Positions 6,616 to 12,850 of a stretch of 13,726 nucleotides of DNA are shown piece by piece. The stretch's first letter is position 1; every line of letters begins with the position of its first letter. A program made the translations under genes and the position numbers. The notes under the pieces are model-generated. The model was not told the DNA's origin. It ran no database searches and saw only the letters and a program-made list of their open reading frames with translations. Location: positions 1 through 13,726 of the forward strand of contig JAQUBU010000038.1 in assembly GCA_028686565.1 (NCBI GenBank), in the 5' to 3' direction. Source of the DNA: Syntrophomonadaceae bacterium (GTDB lineage Bacteria > Bacillota > Syntrophomonadia > Syntrophomonadales > Syntrophomonadaceae).

Positions 6616-7068
6616 ATGTTCTCAGGATCTCAGTATTATGTGATAAATACCGGTTGCACATTTCCTTCTCGCTTGTCTTGCCAAAAAAATGCACCCCTCT
6701 CCCCAAAAATCCTGGAATTGATGTGTTGTCAACACCCCCGTCCCCTCGTCACCTTTTAATTTTTTAAAGAAATGTTATGTACTTGCAGGAATATCTTAAA
6801 AGCTCTCGAAATAAACAAACATAACATAACATAAATAATCAATATTATACTATACGGACAAATAGTAATTGATTAATATAACATAAGTAAACATAAATAT
6901 ACTCAACTATTGGTTTTGGGTGCTTTGGTTGCTAATTTATTTAACGGAATCTGTACCCGCTGCTTTCTTCAGTTGAGTTAATTAGGGGGTGATTTGCAAG
7001 CGCATTGGTTTTTCAGCAGGTTTTTGATAAGATATTTTTTCAATTGAAAGAAAGGGGAAGGATAAAAA
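6616..7068. other. AT-rich spacer before the metal-binding lipoprotein operon
   Basis: No coding frame is convincing in this stretch. The first part contains ACCCCCGTCCCCTCGTCACC (6735-6754), a degenerate member of the GGGGACG repeat family. The centre is very AT-rich with repeated AACATAA words. A TATACT at 6846-6851 could be a -10 box, but I see no good -35 at 17 bases. The leader close to the gene has no clear riboswitch fold that I recognise. Confidence 0.5.
6818..6899. promoter_or_regulatory. Pair of 20-bp direct repeats, candidate operators
   Basis: Bases 6818-6837 and 6880-6899 match at 17 of 20 positions, sharing AACATAA...ACATAAATA. The starts are 62 bases apart, about six helical turns, which puts both copies on the same face of DNA. 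They lie 170-250 bases upstream of the lipoprotein gene, around the only plausible -10 sequence. A regulator of metal or cofactor supply could bind here. The sequences are simple and AT-rich, so chance similarity is possible. Confidence 0.35.
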
Positions 7069-8205
7069 TTGGCCAAGAAATATTCCAAGCAAAAAACTAT
7101 TGCAATTATTCTACTATTCATGCTAACAGTTAGCGGGCTGGCAGGTTGTTCCAATACTGAAAAAGCCAGTCGGGTAAGTCCTGAAAAAGCAAGTACTACA
7201 ATTACCATAACTGACATGTCGGGAAGACAGGTAACTGTACCTAAAGAGATTAAAAAAGTATATTCAGCAGTTCCGATCGGAACCGTTTTAGTATATACAA
7301 TTGATCCGTCCAAGCTTGCAGCGAAAAACTTTAAACTATCCGAGTTGGAGAAAAAATATACTACAGAATCATATCATGCTCTGCCGGTTCTGGGTAATTT
7401 TATTGTAACCAATACTGCGAATGAAGAAGCAATAATGAAGCTTGCTCCCGATCTCATACTTTATACCGGAATTATTAACGATATCTGGAGAACCAAGGTT
7501 GAAGAGGCCCAAAAAAAGATGGGTATTCCGATTGTTATAGTGGATGGTAATCTCAAAAATGTACCAGCCGCATATGAATTTTTGGGCAAGCTTTTGAACG
7601 AAGAAAAGCGCGCCAAGAAATTGAGTAATTATTGCCGGAACACCCTTGAAGATGCTGAAAGAATAGCCGGTGAAATGCCCGAAGGTGAAAAAACCAAGGT
7701 GTATTATGCCTGCGGCAAAGACGGTTTAATGACCTATGCAGTTGGCAATATACATTCTGAAATCATTGATCTGGCTGGAGGGAAAAATGTAGTCGAAACA
7801 GAAATCGGCGGCGACTACAGCTTTTCCAATATATCACTGGAGCAGTTGATAAAATGGAATCCCCAGGTAATTGTAACCAATAAGGTAGAAGCGCGCGGAG
7901 GCCAAGAGAGCAATGCAGGTTTGCGGAGCAGGCTATTGGAAAACGCCAGTCTAAGTAACCTGGAAGCAGTAAAAAAGAATCAGGTATATGAAATTCCCTG
8001 TGCGCCATTTAGCTGGTTTGGACAACCACCCTCAGCAGCTCGCATACTGGGTATAAAATGGCTGGGTAATCTGCTTTATCCGGAAAAGTTTGATTTTGAC
8101 ATCAAAAATGAAGTTAAGGATTTCTATAAGCTCTTTTATAACAGAGATTTATCGGATGAAGATATACAGGAGCTTATGAGTCATGCCCTGGCGATAAAGG
8201 AGTGA
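7069..8205 (+). CDS. FecB/BtuF-like substrate-binding lipoprotein, 378 aa
   Basis: A short basic N-terminus, a hydrophobic stretch and the lipobox LAGC (Cys27) mark an exported, lipid-anchored protein. After a linker comes the Peripla_BP_2 (TroA/FecB) fold: ITDMSGRQVTVPKEIKKVYS, EEAIMKLAPDLILYTG, a long helical linker, then SLEQLIKWNPQVIVTN. Relatives capture ferric chelates, haem, corrinoids or metal complexes outside the membrane for a BtuCD-type importer. The TTG start has AAAGGGGAAGG eight bases upstream. It is the first gene of a four-gene operon whose second gene starts five bases after its stop. No permease is encoded nearby, so either the importer lies elsewhere or the protein works in another way. 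The ligand cannot be read from the sequence; a metal, chelate or oxyanion is inferred from the neighbours. Confidence 0.88.
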   Translation: MAKKYSKQKTIAIILLFMLTVSGLAGCSNTEKASRVSPEKASTTITITDMSGRQVTVPKEIKKVYSAVPIGTVLVYTIDPSKLAAKNFKLSELEKKYTTESYHALPVLGNFIVTNTANEEAIMKLAPDLILYTGIINDIWRTKVEEAQKKMGIPIVIVDGNLKNVPAAYEFLGKLLNEEKRAKKLSNYCRNTLEDAERIAGEMPEGEKTKVYYACGKDGLMTYAVGNIHSEIIDLAGGKNVVETEIGGDYSFSNISLEQLIKWNPQVIVTNKVEARGGQESNAGLRSRLLENASLSNLEAVKKNQVYEIPCAPFSWFGQPPSAARILGIKWLGNLLYPEKFDFDIKNEVKDFYKLFYNRDLSDEDIQELMSHALAIKE

Positions 8206-8210
8206 GCGTA

Positions 8211-9422
8211 ATGAGAATAAGCGTTTCAGACAAGATTGGGGATATTATGAGTAATTATCCCGAGTTATATGAGGCTTTTTGGGAAAGCGGCTTTCCTTGC
8301 GGTTCGGCGGCGGAACTGGTAGATTTACTGGGCAAGGATACGATGCTGCTAACAGCTTTAAGGGTAAAGGACATAAATGTTGAACTATTCACCAGCATGC
8401 TTAATGGCAGGGTAGATTGCCAATGTCAAATGGAAGGCCTGGCCTACGATTTTTATAATCCGGATTTGCCGGTAAACCTTTTGGTGAAAACGGCATGTCC
8501 AATCAGCATGCTTTTTAAGGACAGACTCATCGAGACCCTGCGTGCTCACCAGGAGCAAACCGGGAAAATAACCAATACCTTCATTGTCGACGGTTGTCAT
8601 GCGCCGCATGCTTTCGAAAAATTCTGGGAGCCGGAAAGTATTGACGAGCTTCCGGATATCATTATGTCCATGTCTTTTGACGAGCTGTACGACAAGCGTT
8701 TCATAGATAAATATGTTAGCCGGGGCTATTTTAGCAATATACTGAAAGGCAGTGAGCAGGCGTATTCGCACTTGGACTGCATGGATGAGAGCTATACCCT
8801 GAATGCGGGACTGGCCATGGTTTTTTTGATAGACGAGAAAAACCTGGGTGATTTGCCGGTACCCAGGAAGTGGGAAGACCTGCTGAATCCAATATATAAA
8901 GGTAAAATCATTGCCTTCGGGGATGAGTTCAAGGAAATATTTGAATACCCCCTGTATTATCTCTATAAGGAATTTGGCATGGAGAGTATGAGAAAGCTGG
9001 CTAATAATACCAAGGGGATTTACCATGCGGCCAAGGCCGCTAAACTGGCGGGCACCAACAGCCGGGAAGCCGGGGCTATATACTATTTGCCCTTAACCTT
9101 TGCCAGGCTTTGCGAGAATCAGAATGTCTCCATAGTGTTTCCCGAGGATGGTGCCTTGATTATTCCCATCGCCTTTCTGATCAAGAAAGATAAAATCGAG
9201 GAACTGGATTATCTTGCGGAGTTTATTTTGAACAACTACGGGCAGATGTGCGCGGATATAAATGCCGCAGTTTTTAATCCCCGGATAGAAAGCAAAATCC
9301 CGGAAGGGATCCGGCTTAAATGGTTGGGCTGGGACTATATCAAATCCAATGATATACTGGCGATCGGGCAAAAACTGCGCCAGGAATTTCACCAGGCCTG
9401 GAAAAAGGACATAGGCTGCTAA
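8211..9422 (+). CDS. DUF1858-like domain fused to a type 2 substrate-binding fold, no signal peptide, 403 aa
   Basis: Residues 1-66 (ISVSDKIGDIMSNYPELYEA, FWESGFPCG, a helical tail) resemble DUF1858/ScdA_N domains, small helical units seen in proteins handling FeS, NO or metal chemistry. Residues 85-400 look like an iron or molybdate type solute-binding protein; VPRKWEDLLNPIYKGKIIAF is the typical hinge-region motif. There is no signal peptide or lipobox, so it should remain in the cytoplasm, which is unusual for this fold. Cysteines at 30, 70, 72, 96 and 129 are possible metal ligands. The frame is open from GTG 8202, but that codon overlaps the AAAGGAG; ATG 8211, eight bases beyond it, is the likely start. 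Operon position and shared domain link it to the ABC ATPase at 10249. Confidence 0.8.
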   Translation: MRISVSDKIGDIMSNYPELYEAFWESGFPCGSAAELVDLLGKDTMLLTALRVKDINVELFTSMLNGRVDCQCQMEGLAYDFYNPDLPVNLLVKTACPISMLFKDRLIETLRAHQEQTGKITNTFIVDGCHAPHAFEKFWEPESIDELPDIIMSMSFDELYDKRFIDKYVSRGYFSNILKGSEQAYSHLDCMDESYTLNAGLAMVFLIDEKNLGDLPVPRKWEDLLNPIYKGKIIAFGDEFKEIFEYPLYYLYKEFGMESMRKLANNTKGIYHAAKAAKLAGTNSREAGAIYYLPLTFARLCENQNVSIVFPEDGALIIPIAFLIKKDKIEELDYLAEFILNNYGQMCADINAAVFNPRIESKIPEGIRLKWLGWDYIKSNDILAIGQKLRQEFHQAWKKDIGC

Positions 9423-9434
9423 GGAGTGCGGAGA

Positions 9435-10118
9435 GTGAAGATTATAACGGTTTCAGGGCCTCCCTCATCGGGGAAGACCTCGGTTATTTTGAAAACCGTG
9501 GAGTTGTTAAAAAGAGAGCATCTGGAGATAGGGGTGGTCAAATTTGACAGTCTGTCCACCTATGATGACCTGCTTTATAAAAAAATAGGGATTAAGGTCA
9601 AAGTCGGTCTTTCCGGTAATCTTTGTCCGGATCATTATTACATGAGCAATATTGAGGACTGTGTCAAGTGGGGGGTAAAAGAAAATCTGGATATGCTTAT
9701 CAGCGAAAGCGCCGGTTTATGCAACCGCTGTTCCCCGCATATCAAGGATGTACTATCCATATGCGTGGTGGATAATCTATCGGGTATAAACACACCCAAA
9801 AAAATCGGCCCGATGTTAAAACTGGCGGATATCGTGGTCATAACCAAAGGGGATATCGTCTCACAAGCTGAACGGGAGGTATTTGCTTTCAGGGTGAAAC
9901 AATCCAACGCCAGAGCTTCCATTGTTTTTATCAACGGGATAACCGGTCAGGGTGCCTATGATTTAAGCATTCGCATGAGAGAAGCGAATGCCTTTAGCAG
10001 TATTGAAAACAAAAGGCTGCGATTCTCAATGCCGGCTGCAGTATGTTCCTATTGCACGGGTGAAACCAGAATAGGTGATGTATATCAAACCGGAAATATA
10101 AAGAAGATCAGGATATAA
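9435..10118 (+). CDS. HypB/UreG/CobW-like GTPase with cysteine motifs, 227 aa
   Basis: A P-loop GPPSSGKT sits at residues 8-15, ESAGLCNRCSPH at 91-102 and a TKGD guanine-specificity motif at 137-140, in the order of SIMIBI-class metallochaperone GTPases such as HypB and UreG. Those enzymes use GTP to deliver nickel or another metal to an apo-enzyme. Cys64, the CNRC pair (96, 99), His102 and a second CSYC pair (204, 207) are candidate metal sites. TKGD in place of NKxD is unusual. A GTG at 9426 overlaps the AAGGAG (9421-9426), so the GTG at 9435, eight bases beyond it, is preferred and places the P-loop close to the N-terminus as usual. It starts 12 bases after the preceding stop. The metal or cofactor is unknown. 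Confidence 0.82.
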   Translation: MKIITVSGPPSSGKTSVILKTVELLKREHLEIGVVKFDSLSTYDDLLYKKIGIKVKVGLSGNLCPDHYYMSNIEDCVKWGVKENLDMLISESAGLCNRCSPHIKDVLSICVVDNLSGINTPKKIGPMLKLADIVVITKGDIVSQAEREVFAFRVKQSNARASIVFINGITGQGAYDLSIRMREANAFSSIENKRLRFSMPAAVCSYCTGETRIGDVYQTGNIKKIRI

Positions 10119-10134
10119 CGAGGCGAAAAGATGT

Positions 10135-10224
10135 CCCCTGCTTCTTTAAGCGGGGGGCCTATCAACAAACCAGGCGGTGGGTTCTAATCCCCCGCCTGGT
10201 GGCAGCAGTGCGAAAGAAACTGCT
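10135..10224 (+). promoter_or_regulatory. Three consecutive hairpins between GTPase and ATPase genes
   Basis: The 130-base gap holds three stems. The first pairs CCCC-GCTT (10135-10143) with AAGC-GGGG (10148-10155), with one bulged T. The second pairs CCAGGCGG (10170-10177) with CCGCCTGG (10192-10199) and continues GGG/CCC around a seven-base TTCTAAT loop. The third pairs AGCAGT (10204-10209) with ACTGCT (10219-10224). The ribosome binding site GGAAGGA (10234-10240) follows. No T-run follows any stem, so a plain terminator is unlikely. It may set the expression ratio of the two genes, act as a processed RNA or riboswitch-like leader, or be a relic of an IS200/IS605-type end, which often carries such GC hairpins. 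Confidence 0.4.
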
Positions 10225-10248
10225 TAAAATCAGGGAAGGAGCAGGGTT

Positions 10249-11274
10249 TTGCCAAACGATATAGTTTTGTTTAGAGTAGAAGAATTATTTGCGCGGTATA
10301 ATTACGCCCGGGATTTTTTTGTATCCATGGGTATTGCGGAGATAGATACAAGCCTTAGCTTGAAGGAATTTGTAGCGAATATCAAACACGAGAGCCTGGA
10401 AGACGCAGGGCTGAATAAGGAACAGTTGATAGAGAATTTTATGGCATTTATTGATAAAATGGAAGCATTAAAAAGTAACTCGGGAAATATAGTGGAATCT
10501 ATAAGCATCATTGGCGGCAAGGACAAATATGGAAATAATGAAGACATTAATCTTGAGTTGAAGCTGGGTGAGGTAATTTCTATAGTAGGCCCGACCGGTT
10601 CGGGAAAAAGCAGGCTGCTGGCAGATATAGAGTGCCTGGCGCAAAAAGATACGCCTACCTGCAGGCAGATTTTGCTGGATGGAAAAGTCCCGGAGGCAAA
10701 TCGGAGGTTTTCCATGGAAAACAAGCTGGTTGCCCAATTATCTCAAAATATGAATTTTGTGATGGATCTGGCGGTGGAAGATTTTATCAAGTTGCACGCA
10801 GAGAGCAGGATGCTTGACAAGCAGAATGAAATCGTTGCAGCGATCGTAAGCTGTGCCAATGACCTGGCCGGAGAGAAATTTGACCGGGACACTCCTCTTA
10901 CCCAATTAAGCGGCGGACAATCCCGCGCTCTGATGATAGCAGATACCGCGCTTTTAAGCCCCTCTCCGATTGTACTTATAGATGAAATTGAGAATGCCGG
11001 TATAGACAGGAAAAAGGCCGTTGAATTATTGCTTAAGGAAGAAAAATTAGTCCTTATTTCGACTCACGATCCCGTACTGGCACTGATGGGCGATAAAAGG
11101 CTGGTTATTAAGAACGGGGGGATCAGCAAAATCATAGTCTTATCCAAGGAAGAAAAAGACTATATAGACGTTCTGGAAGAGATAGACCGGAAAATGCTCG
11201 GCATAAGAAGCCATTTGCGCTCAGGCGGAGTTTTGGATGATAAAATAGTGGATTTTGAGCTTGCCAGGGAATAG
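10249..11274 (+). CDS. ABC-type ATPase with N-terminal DUF1858-like helical domain, 341 aa
   Basis: The C-terminal two thirds is a complete ABC nucleotide-binding domain: Walker A GPTGSGKS (114-121), Q-loop AQLSQN (162-167), signature LSGGQ (220-224), Walker B IVLIDE (241-246) and switch His273 in STHD. Residues 1-80 (LFRVEELFARYNYARDFFVS, MGIAEIDTSLSLKEFV) resemble the DUF1858/ScdA_N helical domain of the 8211 product. A short helical tail follows. No membrane segment is present and no permease is encoded nearby, so it may not power a transporter; a soluble ATPase driving metal or cofactor loading is an inference. The TTG start has GGAAGGA eight bases upstream. It is the last gene of the operon, separated from the GTPase by the hairpin-rich spacer. 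Confidence 0.85.
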   Translation: MPNDIVLFRVEELFARYNYARDFFVSMGIAEIDTSLSLKEFVANIKHESLEDAGLNKEQLIENFMAFIDKMEALKSNSGNIVESISIIGGKDKYGNNEDINLELKLGEVISIVGPTGSGKSRLLADIECLAQKDTPTCRQILLDGKVPEANRRFSMENKLVAQLSQNMNFVMDLAVEDFIKLHAESRMLDKQNEIVAAIVSCANDLAGEKFDRDTPLTQLSGGQSRALMIADTALLSPSPIVLIDEIENAGIDRKKAVELLLKEEKLVLISTHDPVLALMGDKRLVIKNGGISKIIVLSKEEKDYIDVLEEIDRKMLGIRSHLRSGGVLDDKIVDFELARE

Positions 11275-11277
11275 GCT

Positions 11278-11292
11278 GTTACACAAAGAACG
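11278..11292. repeat. 15-bp inverted copy of the MITE-like element's outer end
   Basis: GTTACACAAAGAACG is the exact reverse complement of 6538-6552, the right outer end of the element after the AOR operon. Here it lies four bases after the ABC ATPase stop, at the point where similarity of the decayed antitoxin copy to the intact one ends. It looks like a solo element end left at a rearrangement junction. Confidence 0.5.
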
Positions 11293-11293
11293 G

Positions 11294-11541
11294 CAGCCTG
11301 ATGTTTCGCATTACATCTTCCAGCGGACGTTTTCTTCCCTCTTTTACTGCTGCTCTGCCCTCATCAAGCAGACAGTAAAGATCGAGTTTGCCGTTAAGCA
11401 TCTCATATGTCTCAATACTCATAACAGCCAAATCCCGCTGCCCATTTTTGGTAATAAAAACGGGCTCTCTGCTTTCACGGCAGAATGTCGAGACTCATTG
11501 TAGTTGTTCCTTAAGTCTGTACTGGATTTAATGTTTGGCAT
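11294..11541 (-). pseudogene. Decayed Phd/YefM antitoxin copy without toxin
   Basis: This is nearly identical to the intact antitoxin at 12162-12434. It starts at ATG 11541 with the same MPNIKSSTDLRNNYNE. One T is missing in GTCGAGACTC (the intact copy has GTCGAGATCTC), shifting the frame after about 16 residues, so the product would be a 40-residue peptide ending SGIWLL. After the shift the original frame is recognisable to near 11294, where similarity stops without the last residues or any toxin. The GAGGAG ribosome binding site and promoter are intact, so the locus may still be transcribed. The truncated peptide keeps only part of the DNA-binding region. Confidence 0.85.
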
Positions 11542-11571
11542 AAAACCAGCCTCCTCATATAATCCAAAGAT

Positions 11572-11600
11572 ATTATACGCGAATTTCTTAAGGCTATCAA
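11572..11600 (-). promoter_or_regulatory. Promoter of the decayed antitoxin copy
   Basis: On the minus strand TTGATA (11600-11595) and TATAAT (11577-11572) are 17 bases apart. The intact locus has the same boxes and spacing, so the promoter has survived although the gene it serves is broken. Confidence 0.6.
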
Positions 11601-11860
11601 AGCCGATTGTATTTAGTCTCATTGAATTTAGAAGAATAAGCTGGCGAAAGATCGTCCCTAAACTAAACAACACTGTTATTTATATTCAATTTCTCGTTGG
11701 TTAATCTTGAATAAATTCATTTGATTGGGATTGATACTATATGCGCATCTGCCCAGGAATGCGCACTTTTAATGGCTATTTAGATCTAAAATGGTAAAAT
11801 GTTCACAAGTGGTATACATTCAGTGATCTTAGATACCTTTGAACAATTGAACAGAAAGCC

Positions 11861-12175
11861 TCAAAGGATATGATGCCAGTCGCGCCTTGCATAAAGTATT
11901 CTCTCAATATCAACAACCTTTGACTTTTCATCTATAGTAAAAAAGACAATATAATTCTTTACGAATAGCTTTCGATATCCCATCATTGCAAGCCGTTCAT
12001 CAGTCACAAGAGGGCATTTTTGCGGCATGACTGCTAAACCCATGATAGCTTCCTCAACGTTGTCCATCGTCTTTAATGCGGTCATTGGTACTGAAAGCTG
12101 CGCAGAGATATATCGGACAATGTCACGCAAATCTTTTTCGGCAGGTTCCGATACGTCAACCCTATAGTTTACCAT
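11861..12175 (-). CDS. RelE/ParE-family toxin, 104 aa
   Basis: The protein has the length and pattern of RelE/ParE-superfamily toxins: VNYRVDVSEPAEKDLRDIVR at the start (strand, then the A-E-x-D-L-x-x-I helix), a second helix, then GYRKLFVKNYIVFFTIDE and VVDIERILYARRDW at the end. These toxins either cut mRNA at the ribosome or poison gyrase; the sequence does not settle which. It starts at ATG 12175, inside the last codons of the antitoxin gene (14-base overlap), so translation is coupled, with AGGA upstream. The C-terminal R-x-L-x-A-R-R-D-W is well conserved and the gene appears intact. Confidence 0.88.
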   Translation of the reverse strand: MVNYRVDVSEPAEKDLRDIVRYISAQLSVPMTALKTMDNVEEAIMGLAVMPQKCPLVTDERLAMMGYRKLFVKNYIVFFTIDEKSKVVDIERILYARRDWHHIL

Positions 12176-12434
12176 CAGTTATTTCCTGCCTGATGTCTTG
12201 CATCACATCTTCAAGCGGACGCTTTCTTCCCTCTTTTACTGCTACCCTGCCCTCATCAAGCAGACGGTAAAGTTCGAGTTTGCCGTTAAGCATCTCGTAG
12301 GTCTCAATGCTCATAACAGCCAAATCTCCCTGCCCATTTTTGGTAATAAAAACGGGCTCTCTGCTTTCACGGCAGAATGTCGAGATCTCATTGTAGTTGT
12401 TCCTTAAGTCTGTACTGGATTTAATGTTTGGCAT
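12162..12434 (-). CDS. Phd/YefM-family antitoxin, 90 aa
   Basis: MPNIKSSTDLRNNYNEISTF, then a pattern of R-E-P-V-F-I-T-K-N-G and AVMSIETYEML, is the classical Phd/YefM N-terminal fold that binds DNA as a dimer. The charged C-terminal half wraps the toxin. The frame is open from 12473, but ATG 12434 is preferred because GAGGAGGG lies eight bases upstream and the decayed copy conserves the same start. It precedes and overlaps the toxin, the usual order, and probably represses its own promoter together with the toxin. Confidence 0.9.
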   Translation of the reverse strand: MPNIKSSTDLRNNYNEISTFCRESREPVFITKNGQGDLAVMSIETYEMLNGKLELYRLLDEGRVAVKEGRKRPLEDVMQDIRQEITDGKL

Positions 12435-12464
12435 ATAACCGCCCTCCTCATCTAACCTAAAGAT

Positions 12465-12493
12465 ATTATACACGAATTTCTTTAGCTTATCAA
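12465..12493 (-). promoter_or_regulatory. Promoter of the toxin-antitoxin operon
   Basis: On the minus strand TTGATA (12493-12488) and a perfect TATAAT (12470-12465) are exactly 17 bases apart, about 30 bases before the antitoxin start. This is a strong housekeeping-type promoter and is conserved in the decayed copy. Autorepression by the antitoxin is expected for this family, but no obvious palindromic operator overlaps the -10 box. Confidence 0.65.
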
Positions 12494-12620
12494 AGCCGAT
12501 GGTTTATTCTCATTGAATTTAGAAGAATAAGCTGGCGAAAGATCACCCCTAAACTAAACACACTGTAGTTATCTCGTTGACTGCTTTTTAAATGTTCACA
12601 ATATCTCCAGAAACTGATTT

Positions 12621-12791
12621 CTATATTAGTTTTATTATTATCTTCCCTACCACTGCCTGCAAAACCTTAATATGTAGTGTAGAACCATCTGAGTACCCTT
12701 TGTAATCCAGGTTTTGCCATACTTTGGCGAAGTCGGCGCGTTTCACTTGTAAGCAAACAAATATTTTTAGTGAGTCAAAGACCTTATGTTT
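12621..12791 (-). pseudogene. Unidentified coding remnant, about 56 codons
   Basis: On the minus strand a frame without ATG runs from a TAA at 12794-12792 to a TAG at 12623-12621. It contains KRADFAKVWQNLDYKGYSDG and STLHIKVLQAVVGKIIIKLI. The composition looks protein-like, but I recognise no family and see no ribosome binding site. It occupies the stretch present in unit B and missing from unit A, so it is probably the 3' end of a gene brought in or left behind by the rearrangement. Confidence 0.3.
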
Positions 12792-12850
12792 TTAAATAAA
12801 CTCGTTTGATTGGGATTGATACTAGATGCGCATCTGACCTGAACTGCGCA

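Larger units (their letters stand above)
11294..11765. repeat. Duplicated toxin-antitoxin unit, copy A
   Basis: Three blocks correspond to copy B (12162-12852): the antitoxin gene with promoter (offset 893), the 5' flank GAAGAATAAGCTGGCGAAAG (11631-11650, offset 891), and TTTGATTGGGATTGATACTA followed by a TGCGCAT...ATGCGCA hairpin (11720-11765, offset 1085). The change of offset shows that copy B gained, or copy A lost, about 194 bases between the last two blocks. Copy A lacks the toxin. Small differences throughout show that the duplication is not recent. Confidence 0.7.

Noticed and set aside
6818..6899. CRISPR array start
   Set aside because: Only two AT-rich imperfect repeats without a regular spacer pattern and no cas genes in the window.
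7000..7068. Moco/Tuco or cobalamin riboswitch before the lipoprotein gene
   Set aside because: The leader is AT-rich and I found none of the conserved stems or core words of these riboswitches.
8385..9026. 213-codon open frame on the minus strand
   Set aside because: It lies wholly antisense to the well-supported SBP-fold gene, has no ribosome binding site and no recognisable motif; it is a codon-bias shadow.
10170..10199. tRNA-like T-arm (GGGTTCTAATCCC)
   Set aside because: Only the T-arm resemblance is present. The stem is eleven pairs rather than five, and no D-arm, anticodon arm or acceptor pairing can be built around it.
10302..10724. 140-codon open frame on the minus strand
   Set aside because: Antisense to the ABC ATPase gene, with Ser/Phe-rich composition typical of a reverse-strand shadow.
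11255..11503. Plus-strand frame overlapping the end of the ABC ATPase gene
   Set aside because: It is the reverse complement of the decayed antitoxin copy; the same sequence at 12198-12407 is antisense to the intact antitoxin.
11742..11765. Intrinsic terminator at the TGCGCA hairpin
   Set aside because: The stem is only seven pairs and no run of T follows in the direction of the minus-strand genes; TGCGCA is also self-complementary, so the pairing is less telling.
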